The notes beneath the pieces were generated by a model. It was not told where the DNA came from, did not search any database, and worked only from the letters and a program-made list of their open reading frames with translations. 64,000 bases of DNA from Gemmatimonadales bacterium (GTDB taxonomy: Bacteria; Gemmatimonadota; Gemmatimonadetes; Gemmatimonadales; GWC2-71-9), in assembly GCA_036279355.1 (NCBI GenBank), contig DASUJH010000004.1:53373-117372 (forward strand), in the 5' to 3' direction. Each line of letters begins with the position of its first letter. The stretch's first letter is position 1. This document shows, one piece after another, positions 8,335 through 16,168 of the stretch. The position numbers were made by a program, and so were the translations under genes.

Positions 8335-9446
8335 GCCCGGCGCGGCTCCGGATCGTCATCCTCGGGCTCTCGATCACGTCGAGCTGGGGCAACGGGCACG
8401 CCACCACGTACCGCGGCCTCGTGCGCGGGCTTTCGGCGCGGGGCCACGACGTCCTGTTTCTCGAGCGCGACCTCGAGTGGTACGCCGACAACCGCGACCT
8501 CCCCGACCCCCCCTACGGCCGCACCGAGCTGTACGCCAATTTCGGCGAGCTTCGGGCCCACTACGCCGACCAGGTGCGCGCGGCCGATCTCGTCGTGGTC
8601 GGCTCCTTCGTGCCGCAGGGGGCGACCATCGGCCGGTGGGTGACTCGAATCGCACGCGGCGTCACGGCATTCTACGACATCGACACGCCGGTGACGCTCG
8701 CACGGCTCGCCGAGCGGCGCGCCGGCTACATCACGGCCGAGCTGATCCGCGCGTACGACCTCTACCTCTCGTTTACCGGCGGGCCCACGCTCGAGCGCCT
8801 GCAGGTGGAGTACGGCGCGCGCGCGGCGCTGCCGCTCTACTGCTCGGTGGATGCAACCCAGTACTACCCCGACCCCATGCCCCATCGCTGGGACCTGGGC
8901 TATATGGGCACGTACAGCGGGGACCGTCAGCCGGCGCTGGACCGCCTGCTGCTCGAGCCCGCGCGCCGGTGGAACGCGGGCCGGTTCGTCGTCGCGGGGC
9001 CGCAGTATCCCGACGGAATCGCGTGGCCGCGCAACGTGCGCCGGGTGCAGCATCTGCCGCCGTCGCGGCATCGCCGGTTCTACAACGCACAGCGCTTCAC
9101 GCTCAACGTCACCCGGGCCCATATGGTGCGCGCCGGGTGGTCGCCCAGCGTGCGGCTGTTCGAGGCGGCGGCGTGCGGCACGCCGATCGTGAGTGACGCG
9201 TGGCCCGGTCTCGATACCCTCTTCAAGCCGGACGCCGAGATCTATCTCGCCCGCGACGCCGGCGACGCGCTGGACATCGTCCGCGAGACGTCCGAGCCGG
9301 CGCGGCGCCGGGTCGGCGCGGCGGCGCGCGCCCGCGTGCTGGCGCAACACACCGCCGGCCACCGTGCGGCCGAGCTCGAATCGTACGCGCTCGAGCGACT
9401 GGGCCGCCCCGCCCGTGCGATTGCGACCGCGGGGCCGGCGTCATGA
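8331..9446 (+). CDS. CgeB-like glycosyltransferase, paralog 3 of 4
   Basis: A 371-residue GT-B protein. Its N-terminus GLSITSSWGNGHATTYRGL is nearly the same as that of the minus-strand paralog at 14258-15337 (GLSISSSWGNGHATLWRGL). The two also share a Y-D-I/L-D-T-P-V-T-L segment and the RLFEAAACG donor loop. They are therefore each other's closest relatives in this window, a likely duplication. ATG 8331 overlaps the preceding TGA, and TGA 9444-9446 overlaps the methyltransferase ATG. Function inferred as sugar transfer; donor and acceptor unknown. Confidence 0.8.
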   Translation: MSPARLRIVILGLSITSSWGNGHATTYRGLVRGLSARGHDVLFLERDLEWYADNRDLPDPPYGRTELYANFGELRAHYADQVRAADLVVVGSFVPQGATIGRWVTRIARGVTAFYDIDTPVTLARLAERRAGYITAELIRAYDLYLSFTGGPTLERLQVEYGARAALPLYCSVDATQYYPDPMPHRWDLGYMGTYSGDRQPALDRLLLEPARRWNAGRFVVAGPQYPDGIAWPRNVRRVQHLPPSRHRRFYNAQRFTLNVTRAHMVRAGWSPSVRLFEAAACGTPIVSDAWPGLDTLFKPDAEIYLARDAGDALDIVRETSEPARRRVGAAARARVLAQHTAGHRAAELESYALERLGRPARAIATAGPAS

Positions 9447-10216
9447 GCACCCGCCTCGAGACCATCCGCTCGCTCGGGCCCTGGTTCCACAACCTCCATC
9501 TCCCCGACGGAGTCGAGACCGCGCCCGATCATTTCCTGGGCGACTTTCCCAGCTACAAATGGGATGTCGTCGCCTCGCTCGTGCCGGGAGACCTGCACGG
9601 CTGGCGCGCGCTCGACATCGGCTGCAACGCGGGCTTCTACTCGTTCGAGCTGGCCCGCCGGGGCGCCTCCGTCACCGGCATCGACGTGGACCCGCACTAC
9701 CTGCGGCAGGCGGAGTGGGCGGCGCGCGAGTACGGCCTCGAGCGCGCGATCGAGTTCCGCCGGATGCAGGTGTACGACCTGGCCCGCGAGCGCGAGCACT
9801 ACGACCTCGTGCTCTTCATGGGCGTCCTGTATCACCTCCGCTATCCGCTGCTCGGCCTCGACCTCGTGGCCCGGCGGGTGCGCCGGCTGCTCGTGTTCCA
9901 GACGCTCACGATTCCGGAGACCGAGCGCGCGCCGGCGAGCGCGGATCCCGGGCTCGACGATCGCGAGGCGCTCCGCGCGCCGGGCTGGCCCGCGATGGCG
10001 TTCGTCGAGCAGCGCCTGGTGGGCGACCCGACCAACTGGTGGGTGCCGAACGAGGCCGGTGTGGAGGCGATGCTCCGCTCGAGCGGGCTGCGCATCGTCC
10101 GGCGCCCCGGCCACGAGATCTGGCTCTGCGAGCCGGCGGCGCCGAATGCGCCCGACGGGCCACCATACGACATCACCCCCGAGCTCCTCGCCGCCACGGG
10201 ACAGCGCTGGGGCTGA
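9443..10216 (+). CDS. SAM-dependent methyltransferase of the Rta_06860 type (CmoB-like)
   Basis: A 257-residue class I methyltransferase. The SAM-binding motif LDIGCNAGFYSFEL is near residue 56 and GIDVD ends strand 2. A segment after the Rossmann fold (FMGVLYHLRYPL) resembles CmoB-like enzymes. I recall a TIGR family named for Ramlibacter Rta_06860 with this length and an N-terminal PWFHNLHLPDG signature, found beside CgeB-like transferases; no search was run. ATG 9443 overlaps the transferase stop. It probably methylates a sugar or the glycan made here. Confidence 0.78.
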   Translation: MSTRLETIRSLGPWFHNLHLPDGVETAPDHFLGDFPSYKWDVVASLVPGDLHGWRALDIGCNAGFYSFELARRGASVTGIDVDPHYLRQAEWAAREYGLERAIEFRRMQVYDLAREREHYDLVLFMGVLYHLRYPLLGLDLVARRVRRLLVFQTLTIPETERAPASADPGLDDREALRAPGWPAMAFVEQRLVGDPTNWWVPNEAGVEAMLRSSGLRIVRRPGHEIWLCEPAAPNAPDGPPYDITPELLAATGQRWG

Positions 10217-10237
10217 CGGCGAGCCGGGCTCGACATC

Positions 10238-12550
10238 ATGATCGTCTACCGGAACGAGACGCGGTGCACGGCGTCGCACGCGGCGCTGGCCGAGCTGCGG
10301 GAGTCGCTCGGCTCCGCGCGCAGTCTTGGAGCCGGTCCGGCGCGCTATGACCGGTTGATCGCGCTGCTCATCGATGGGGGCGCGCTCGAGTCCGCCGTGG
10401 CCGACGCACTCTGCCCCGAAATCGACCGGGTGCTGCCGCCGATGGCCGCACTCCATCGTGTGACCCGCGCGCTGGCGGGCGCGGCATGGTGCGCGTGGCG
10501 CGGCATCGAACACGACGTGCGCGGGCACCTCGACCACGCCGCCGACGCGCTCTCCGGGCTCGAGCGTGCCGAGCTGCCGAGCGAAGTTGCGCTCGCGGTG
10601 CCGGAGGGGTTCGCGCACTATGCGGTGTATCCCGAGTGTTACTTCGAGGCGGCCGCGCGGCTCGAAGCCGAGCACGGTGCGGAGCGCGACGCCCCCGGGC
10701 CCATGGCGACCTGCCTCGGCCTCCGCACCATCGGGGCCACGCTCGTCGCCTGCGTCACCGCCGTGCTCGCCGAGCGCGGCTGGCAACTCGCGTCGTTCAC
10801 GGTGCGGCCGCGCGGACATCCGTTCGACCGCCGGCCGCGCTTCGCATCCGAGCTCGCCGCGGCGCTGCGCGAGCGGCTCGCCGGATGGTTTCTGGTCGTG
10901 GACGAGGGACCGGGCCTGAGCGGCTCCTCGCTCGACGGCACCGTGGATGCGCTGGTGCAGCTCGGCGTGCCCGAGGAGCGGATTGCGCTCTTTCCGAGCT
11001 GGTGCACCGATGGAAGCGCGCTCCGATCGGCGCGCGCGCGGGATCGCTGGCCCCGGCTCCGCCAGACGGTCATCCCGTTCGAGAACGTCTGGCTCGAATC
11101 GGGACGCCTTGCCCGCGCATGCGGCGCCGCCGCACTCGAAGACCTCTCAGCCGGTGCGTGGCGCCGCCGGCTCATTCCCGACGCCCGCGACTGGCCGGCC
11201 GTGCAGCCGCAGCACGAGCGGCGAAAATATCTCGACATCGCATCGGCGGGCGGCGGTAAGGTCGGCGCGCGCCACCTGCTGCGCTTCGCCGGCCTCGGGC
11301 GATTCGGCGCGCGGCGGCTCGAGCGCGCACAAGCGCTCAGCGCGATGGGCTGGTCGCCCGAGCCGCTTGGGGTCGCGCATGGCTTTCTCTGCACGCGATG
11401 GGTCGAGGGCACCCCGCTCGCGGCCGCGGACGTCACCAGTCATCTCATCGCCGCCATCGCCCGCTACGCCGCCGACGTACGCGCCCTCGCTCCCGCCGAG
11501 CCGGGCGCGTCGCGGGAGGCGCTGGCGGAAATGGCGGCCTTCAATGCGGCGCGCGCGTTGGGCGATGAGTGGGGTGAGCGCGCCCATCGCGCGATGGGCG
11601 CGGCGCGCTGGAGTGACCACGCGTGCATCATCGACGGCCGCATGCTGCCGCACGAATGGCTCCGCACGCCGCACGGTTACATGAAGACCGACGCGCTCGA
11701 CCACGGCGACGATCATTTCATGCCTGGCCCGCAGGACATCGCCTGGGATTTGGCCGCGGCGGCCGTCGAATTTGCGCTCGATGCTGATGGCGAGCGCGCG
11801 CTGGTCGACGCGTACGCCCGGCACTCCGGCGACCGCGGCACGGCGGAGCGGCTCCCCGCCTACCGCCTCGCGTACCTCGCCTTTCGCGTGGGCTACTGCA
11901 CCCTCGCCGCCGAGGCGCTCGGCAGCATCTCCTCGGCCGCTGCGGATGCCGAGCGATTCCGCGCCGCCACGGCCCGATACGCCGCCGCACTGCGCGACGC
12001 GTTGTGCCGCGCGCCGGCCTCTGATCGCCACCGCGGCGGCGCGCCGCGCTACGACCTCGTCATCTTCGATGCTGACGGCACGCTCCGCCGCACCACGGTC
12101 GCCGGCCAGCCCTGTCCCTTCGACGACGGCGACTGGGAGCTCCGCCCCGGCGTCCCCGACGCGATTCGTCGGCTCGCAACCCCGGTCGCCCCGCGGTTTG
12201 GCATCGCCTCGAATCAGGACCGCATCGCCTACGGCCAGCTCACGCTCGCACGGGCCCGGCGGCTGCTCCGCGCTCTCGCGCGCGAAGCCCTCGGCCGCGC
12301 GCTCCCGGACGATGCCATCCAGCTTTGCCCGCACGCGGACGAGGCCGGGTGCAGTTGCCGCAAGCCCGCGCCCGCAATGCTCGAGCGCATCATGGCGTTC
12401 TGGGGCGTGCCGCCCGAACGCACCCTCTTCGTCGGCGACGCCGAGACCGACCGCGAGGCCGCACGCCGCGCGGGGATCGACTTCATCTGGGCTGACGACC
12501 TGTTCGGGACGACGATGCCGGACGCGCCGGCGCTCGCTCAGCAGACGTAG
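10238..12550 (+). CDS. Three-domain protein: PRTase-like, kinase-like and HAD phosphatase
   Basis: A 770-residue protein with three recognisable parts. Residues about 95-300 resemble a phosphoribosyltransferase, with a PRPP-loop-like VVDEGPGLSGSSL near 218. Residues about 330-585 resemble an aminoglycoside-phosphotransferase-type kinase, with a DHGDDHFMPGPQDIAWDL segment. Residues about 604-760 are a HAD-IIIA phosphatase with DADGT, the zinc-binding CPHADEAGCSCRKP pattern of GmhB, and FVGDAETD. GmhB removes the C7 phosphate of heptose bisphosphate. Kinase plus phosphatase suggests sugar-phosphate trimming before nucleotide activation; the PRTase part is unexplained. The gene starts 21 bases after the methyltransferase and overlaps the convergent hydrolase gene by 13 bases. 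The HAD call is firm, the other two are moderate. Confidence 0.7.
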   Translation: MIVYRNETRCTASHAALAELRESLGSARSLGAGPARYDRLIALLIDGGALESAVADALCPEIDRVLPPMAALHRVTRALAGAAWCAWRGIEHDVRGHLDHAADALSGLERAELPSEVALAVPEGFAHYAVYPECYFEAAARLEAEHGAERDAPGPMATCLGLRTIGATLVACVTAVLAERGWQLASFTVRPRGHPFDRRPRFASELAAALRERLAGWFLVVDEGPGLSGSSLDGTVDALVQLGVPEERIALFPSWCTDGSALRSARARDRWPRLRQTVIPFENVWLESGRLARACGAAALEDLSAGAWRRRLIPDARDWPAVQPQHERRKYLDIASAGGGKVGARHLLRFAGLGRFGARRLERAQALSAMGWSPEPLGVAHGFLCTRWVEGTPLAAADVTSHLIAAIARYAADVRALAPAEPGASREALAEMAAFNAARALGDEWGERAHRAMGAARWSDHACIIDGRMLPHEWLRTPHGYMKTDALDHGDDHFMPGPQDIAWDLAAAAVEFALDADGERALVDAYARHSGDRGTAERLPAYRLAYLAFRVGYCTLAAEALGSISSAAADAERFRAATARYAAALRDALCRAPASDRHRGGAPRYDLVIFDADGTLRRTTVAGQPCPFDDGDWELRPGVPDAIRRLATPVAPRFGIASNQDRIAYGQLTLARARRLLRALAREALGRALPDDAIQLCPHADEAGCSCRKPAPAMLERIMAFWGVPPERTLFVGDAETDREAARRAGIDFIWADDLFGTTMPDAPALAQQT

Positions 12551-13425
12551 CGCCGGGTCATCGCGCCGCAGAAATCGGCGAATTCCTCGACCGAGCGCGG
12601 CGGGCTCGTGTGGTGGGGGCGGAGCCCGCGTGATTCGGGCGTGAAGCAGAACGTGAGCGTCACGTCGAACGGCTCGAGCGCGCGCATCTGCCGGTCGAAC
12701 CACGCCAGCGCGCCGGGCCGGAGGCTGTCAGCCCAGCTCAAGCCGGTGCGCACGTGGCGCACGCCCAGTCGATCGAGCCAGCGCACCGCGTCGTCGAGCC
12801 GAGGGTCCTCGAAGTGGAACCACTGGCAGATGCCGAGCGCCGGCGTGTGCCGCGCAAAGTCGGCGGCCGCGAGCTTGGGCGTGCCGTCTTCCTTGAGCAG
12901 CCCCATGTAGAAGTGGCGGTAGTAGGACGAGCCTTCCGCCTCGCGGTGCCGTGTGGTGGCGGGCCAGGCGCGCGGCAGGTCGTAGAGACTGTACCAATGG
13001 ATCCGCGGCGCCCGGCCGATGAGCAGCTCCGCCGTACGGGCAAGCCCGAACGCCTGCACCTCCTCCGCGCCGAACGTCGACACGCCGACCTCGGTCACCC
13101 AGATCGGCCGGTCGGTGACGGCGCGGATCTCGTCGAGCTTGGCGGGCCACTCCTGGATCTGCCAGTGGTTCCAGTCGAGCGGAAAGCCATGCACCGCGAC
13201 CGCGTCCACCCGGTCGAGCACGCCCTGGTCCCGCATGTTCCTCATGAACCCAGGATCGATCGGCGAAATGCCGCCCAGCACGCGCGTGGTTCGTGGGCGC
13301 TCCGCCGCGACCGCCGCGGAGGCGGCGGCCACCGTGTCGGCAAAGATCCGCCAGCCGGCGTCCAGCTCGAAGTCCCAGTGCGAGAGGTTGTTGGGCTCGT
13401 TCCAGATCTTTACCGCCTCGACCAC
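12538..13425 (-). CDS. Glycoside-hydrolase-like (clan A) protein with swapped barrel halves
   Basis: A 295-residue protein. The acid/base motif WNEPNN lies at residues 8-13, immediately after the start, and the nucleophile-like WVTEVGVSTFG is at 109-119. Both are typical of GH39/GH5-like barrels, where NEP normally lies 100 or more residues in. Residues 200-295 (WFHFED, RTGLSWAD, FCFTPE, HHTSPP, MTRRY) look like the first half of such a barrel. The protein therefore reads as a circular permutation. GTG 13425 follows GAGGG and starts 10 bases after the nucleotidyltransferase stop. No earlier start in this frame is available. No signal peptide, so probably cytoplasmic. Activity unproven. Confidence 0.7.
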   Translation of the reverse strand: MVEAVKIWNEPNNLSHWDFELDAGWRIFADTVAAASAAVAAERPRTTRVLGGISPIDPGFMRNMRDQGVLDRVDAVAVHGFPLDWNHWQIQEWPAKLDEIRAVTDRPIWVTEVGVSTFGAEEVQAFGLARTAELLIGRAPRIHWYSLYDLPRAWPATTRHREAEGSSYYRHFYMGLLKEDGTPKLAAADFARHTPALGICQWFHFEDPRLDDAVRWLDRLGVRHVRTGLSWADSLRPGALAWFDRQMRALEPFDVTLTFCFTPESRGLRPHHTSPPRSVEEFADFCGAMTRRYVC

Positions 13426-13435
13426 GCCGGCGCCC

Positions 13436-14257
13436 TCAGCGTCCGGCCGGCACGGCCGCTGCGGCCGCGGCCGGGGGAACGGCGCCCGGAGCCGCGGTGG
13501 CTTCGCGCCGGAATCCGCCCGACCGCTCCACCGGCCGCGCGCTCAGCATCGTGATCGCCTCGCGGTATCCGTTCAGCGTACCGACGTCCACGTACGCCTC
13601 GCCCGCGCGCACGCCGACCGCCGTGCCGCCGCCCGCCAGCCACGCATTCACCAGCGTGCCGAGATACTCGTCGCGCCGGCCCCGCGCGAGCCAGAGCGCG
13701 TGCAGCGCATGGAATGTTTCGCCCGAAAGCTTCACCGCGCCCCAGATCCAGTTCGACGCCGGCTCGGCGTGCTTCACCTGGATCTCGAGCACCCGGTCGT
13801 CCGCGTCGGTGCGCACGGCGTCGAACAGCTCGGGGCGGCTCACCGGAAAGAGGAGAAACGAGAGCGGATCGCTGCCCACCGCATGCAGCGCGTCTTCCGG
13901 ATACCAGATCGTGTCGGGCAGGCCGATGAGCACGAAGTCGTCGGGCCGGGTGAGCGGGAGCGCGCTGAAGAGCGCATCGCAGAGCCCGGCCGGGCGCGGC
14001 TGCACCGTGAAGGTGATGTGCGCCTGGCACGCGCCGCCCCCATAGTACTCCAGGATGTCGGACTTCCCCGGTGCGATGACGAAGCAGAGCCGATCCGCGC
14101 CGCCCAGGATGAGCCGGTCGACCAGGTACTCGCTCACCGCGCGCGGGCGCTCGATGCCGTGGTCGATCCGGCTGCCGACCGGCAGCAGTTCCTTGGAGAA
14201 CGCGAGCGGCTGGATGCGGCTTCCCGACCCGGCCGCCGGAACGATGCCCCACATCAT
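13436..14257 (-). CDS. Sugar-phosphate nucleotidyltransferase
   Basis: A 273-residue NTP-transferase. The N-terminal signature is AAGSGSRIQPLAFSKELLPV, the G-x-G-x-R...P...K...P-V pattern of glucose-1-phosphate thymidylyl/uridylyltransferases, and a strand G-L-P-D-T carries the metal-binding Asp. It would couple a sugar-1-phosphate to an NTP and so provide a donor for the local transferases. The last 30 residues are an Ala/Pro-rich tail. ATG 14257 follows directly on the stop of the upstream transferase with no gap; a second ATG is the next codon. Confidence 0.85.
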   Translation of the reverse strand: MMWGIVPAAGSGSRIQPLAFSKELLPVGSRIDHGIERPRAVSEYLVDRLILGGADRLCFVIAPGKSDILEYYGGGACQAHITFTVQPRPAGLCDALFSALPLTRPDDFVLIGLPDTIWYPEDALHAVGSDPLSFLLFPVSRPELFDAVRTDADDRVLEIQVKHAEPASNWIWGAVKLSGETFHALHALWLARGRRDEYLGTLVNAWLAGGGTAVGVRAGEAYVDVGTLNGYREAITMLSARPVERSGGFRREATAAPGAVPPAAAAAAVPAGR

Positions 14258-15337
14258 TCAGGCCTCCACCTCGAGGGTGGCGCCAAGCGCCTCCTCCAGC
14301 TCTTCGGCGCGACGCTCCGCCGTGTGGCTCGCGAGTGCGCGCTCCCGCGCCGCGCGGCCGATGCGCGCGAGCTCCTCGTAGGGCAGGTCGAGCGCGGCCA
14401 CGACCTCGTCGGGACCGCTCGCGACCAGGATCTCCTCGCCCGGCGTGAAAAAGCGGTCGAGCCCATCCCACCGGTCGCTCAGCACGGGCACGCCGCACGC
14501 CGCCGCCTCGAAGAGACGGCCCGAGGGACAGTGCCCCATTTCGGCCATTGCGGCGCGGGTGACGTTGAGCGTGAGACGCGACGAGCTGTAGAACGCGGGA
14601 TGCTCGGCGGGCGGCAGGTGACGCACGAACCAGATGTTCGGGGCCCACGGAAAGGCCTGCGGGTATTGCGCGCCGCCGATCACGAATCGCTGCGCAGGCC
14701 GCTGCCGCGCGGGCTCGACGAAGAGCGCGGTGAGCGCCTCCTGCCGGTCCTCCGCATAGGTGCCGAGATATGAGAGGTCGGCGGCATAGTGGGGGCGCGG
14801 CGGCACCGGATAGTGCACCTCAGGATCGACGCTCCCGTAGAGCGGCGCCACCCGGCGCGCATTGAGCCGGCTCACCAGCTCGTCGAGCGCGCCGCCACCG
14901 GTGTAGCTCAGCACCAGGTCGAAGTCGCCCAGGCCCTGCGGCGGGAGATAAGGCACGGGCTCGCCTCGGCGGAGGCGCTCCAGCGTCACCGGCGTGTCGA
15001 GATCGTAGAACGTCCTGACCCGCGCCGGTGAGTCGAGCACCAGCTCCGCGGCCGCGACCCCGTCGGCGCAATACGAGGTCACCATCGCCGCATCCGCCTC
15101 GGCCAGCTCGGCGCGCGCGATCGGGAGCACGAGGTCCCATTCCGGGTAGAGCACCAGCCGGCCGCCCCCGGGCATGTCGGTGAGGTCGCGGTGCGAGGCG
15201 TAGTAGGGGACGTCGCGCTCGAAGAAAACGACGGAGTGGCCGCGGGCGCCCAGGGCGCGGCAGAGGCCCCGCCAGAGCGTAGCGTGGCCGTTTCCCCACG
15301 AGGAACTGATGGACAGGCCAAAGACGACCAGCTTCAT
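14258..15337 (-). CDS. CgeB-like glycosyltransferase, paralog 4 of 4
   Basis: A 359-residue GT-B protein, closest in the window to the plus-strand gene at 8331-9446. It has the WGNGHATLWRG loop, the DLDTPVTLERL segment and GRLFEAAACGVPVLSDRWDG near the C-terminus, followed by FFTPGEE. It begins a three-gene minus-strand operon with the nucleotidyltransferase and the hydrolase-like protein. A TAAGGG with a downstream ATG at 15337 precedes the start. Role inferred as transfer of the sugar activated by the next gene in the operon. Confidence 0.8.
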   Translation of the reverse strand: MKLVVFGLSISSSWGNGHATLWRGLCRALGARGHSVVFFERDVPYYASHRDLTDMPGGGRLVLYPEWDLVLPIARAELAEADAAMVTSYCADGVAAAELVLDSPARVRTFYDLDTPVTLERLRRGEPVPYLPPQGLGDFDLVLSYTGGGALDELVSRLNARRVAPLYGSVDPEVHYPVPPRPHYAADLSYLGTYAEDRQEALTALFVEPARQRPAQRFVIGGAQYPQAFPWAPNIWFVRHLPPAEHPAFYSSSRLTLNVTRAAMAEMGHCPSGRLFEAAACGVPVLSDRWDGLDRFFTPGEEILVASGPDEVVAALDLPYEELARIGRAARERALASHTAERRAEELEEALGATLEVEA

Positions 15338-15360
15338 TCGAGAACCCTTACTGCGACGAA

Positions 15361-15389
15361 CGAGGAAGTGCTAAGGTGTATGTTCCTCG
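15361..15389. promoter_or_regulatory. Inverted repeat in the divergent promoter region
   Basis: CGAGGAA at 15361-15367 pairs with TTCCTCG at 15383-15389 across 15 bases that contain a -10-like TATGTT (15379-15384). It lies between the minus-strand transferase operon and the plus-strand phosphatase gene, so it could be an operator for either. Confidence 0.35.
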
Positions 15390-15458
15390 CCGGGCGGTGG
15401 ATGATTGGGATCACACCAGCCTTGTAGCAGGTGACCGCCGGCCACGGGAGTATACGGG

Positions 15459-16058
15459 GTGACCACGTTCCTGCTCGTACGCCACGCGCATTGTGACTCG
15501 GTGCGCCGCCGCCTCGCGGGCCGGGCCGCCGGCGTGCACCTCTCGGCCGCCGGCCGGGCGGAGGCGGAGCGGCTGGCGGCGCGGCTCAGTTCGGTGCCCC
15601 TCGACGCGATCGTCTCGAGTCCGCTCGAGCGGGCCCGGGAGACCGCGGAGGCGATCGCCGCGGACCGAGGCGTCGAGGCCCAGGTCTCGGCGGCCCTCAC
15701 CGAGCTTGATTTCGGCGCCTGGACCGGCGCGGAAATCGAGCTCCTCGCGCCCGACCCCCTCTGGCAGCGCTTCAATCAGTTCCGCGGCACCACCCGCCCC
15801 CCCGGTGGCGAGCTCATGCTCGAAGCCCAGTCCCGCGCCGTGGCCGAGCTGGAGCGGCTCGGCGCGACGTTTCCCGACGGCCGCGTCGTCGTGGTGAGCC
15901 ACCTCGATGTGCTCCGGGCCGTGCTCTGCCATTATCTGGGCATCCCGCTCGATCACTTTCTTCGTCTCGAGCTGGCCCCGGCCTCGGTGAGCACGCTGGA
16001 GATGACGCGCGGCGGCCCGCGGTTGGTAGAGCTGAACGCAGGCGGACGGGCGGACTGA
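15459..16058 (+). CDS. Histidine phosphatase family protein
   Basis: A 199-residue phosphoglycerate-mutase-like phosphatase. The catalytic loop is LVRHAHCD (RHA in place of the usual RHG), followed by SSPLERARETA and ELDFGAWTG, with the second histidine in VVSHLDVLR. These are the four parts of the active site. The family dephosphorylates small phosphometabolites or proteins through a phosphohistidine. GTG 15459 has GGGAG eight bases upstream. It is transcribed divergently from the transferase operon. An inverted repeat spans its stop codon. Confidence 0.85.
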   Translation: MTTFLLVRHAHCDSVRRRLAGRAAGVHLSAAGRAEAERLAARLSSVPLDAIVSSPLERARETAEAIAADRGVEAQVSAALTELDFGAWTGAEIELLAPDPLWQRFNQFRGTTRPPGGELMLEAQSRAVAELERLGATFPDGRVVVVSHLDVLRAVLCHYLGIPLDHFLRLELAPASVSTLEMTRGGPRLVELNAGGRAD

Positions 16059-16122
16059 GGGAGATCCCGAGCCCCGTCCAGCATCGTTGCTGACCGCCAG
16101 ACCGCCCGTCCGCCTGACCGCC
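16040..16122. repeat. Inverted repeat across a stop codon plus a dispersed 23-nt repeat
   Basis: AGGCGGACGGGCGG at 16040-16053, inside the end of the phosphatase gene, pairs exactly with CCGCCCGTCCGCCT at 16102-16115. The 23 bases at 16100-16122 occur again, identical, at 33571-33593. The gap to the ABC transporter start at 16169 holds no gene. It may act as a terminator or RNA-stability hairpin; no T-run follows. Confidence 0.5.
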
Positions 16123-16152
16123 CGTTTGCCGCCCCCCCGGCCCCACTCTTGC

Positions 16153-16158
16153 TATCTT
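16153..16158 (+). promoter_or_regulatory. Possible -10 box for the ABC exporter gene
   Basis: TATCTT lies ten bases before the GTG at 16169, a spacing that would give a leaderless or nearly leaderless transcript. No Shine-Dalgarno sequence is seen before this GTG, which fits. Confidence 0.35.
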
Positions 16159-16168
16159 CGGCGCCATC

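Noticed and set aside
13410..14648. Arg-rich minus-strand frame over the nucleotidyltransferase and CgeB-like genes
   Set aside because: It runs across two well-supported genes in another frame and has no motif.
619..15337. Horizontally acquired island by composition
   Set aside because: By eye the GC content and codon use look like the rest of the window, and no integrase, transposase or tRNA border is present. A genome-wide comparison would be needed to claim transfer.
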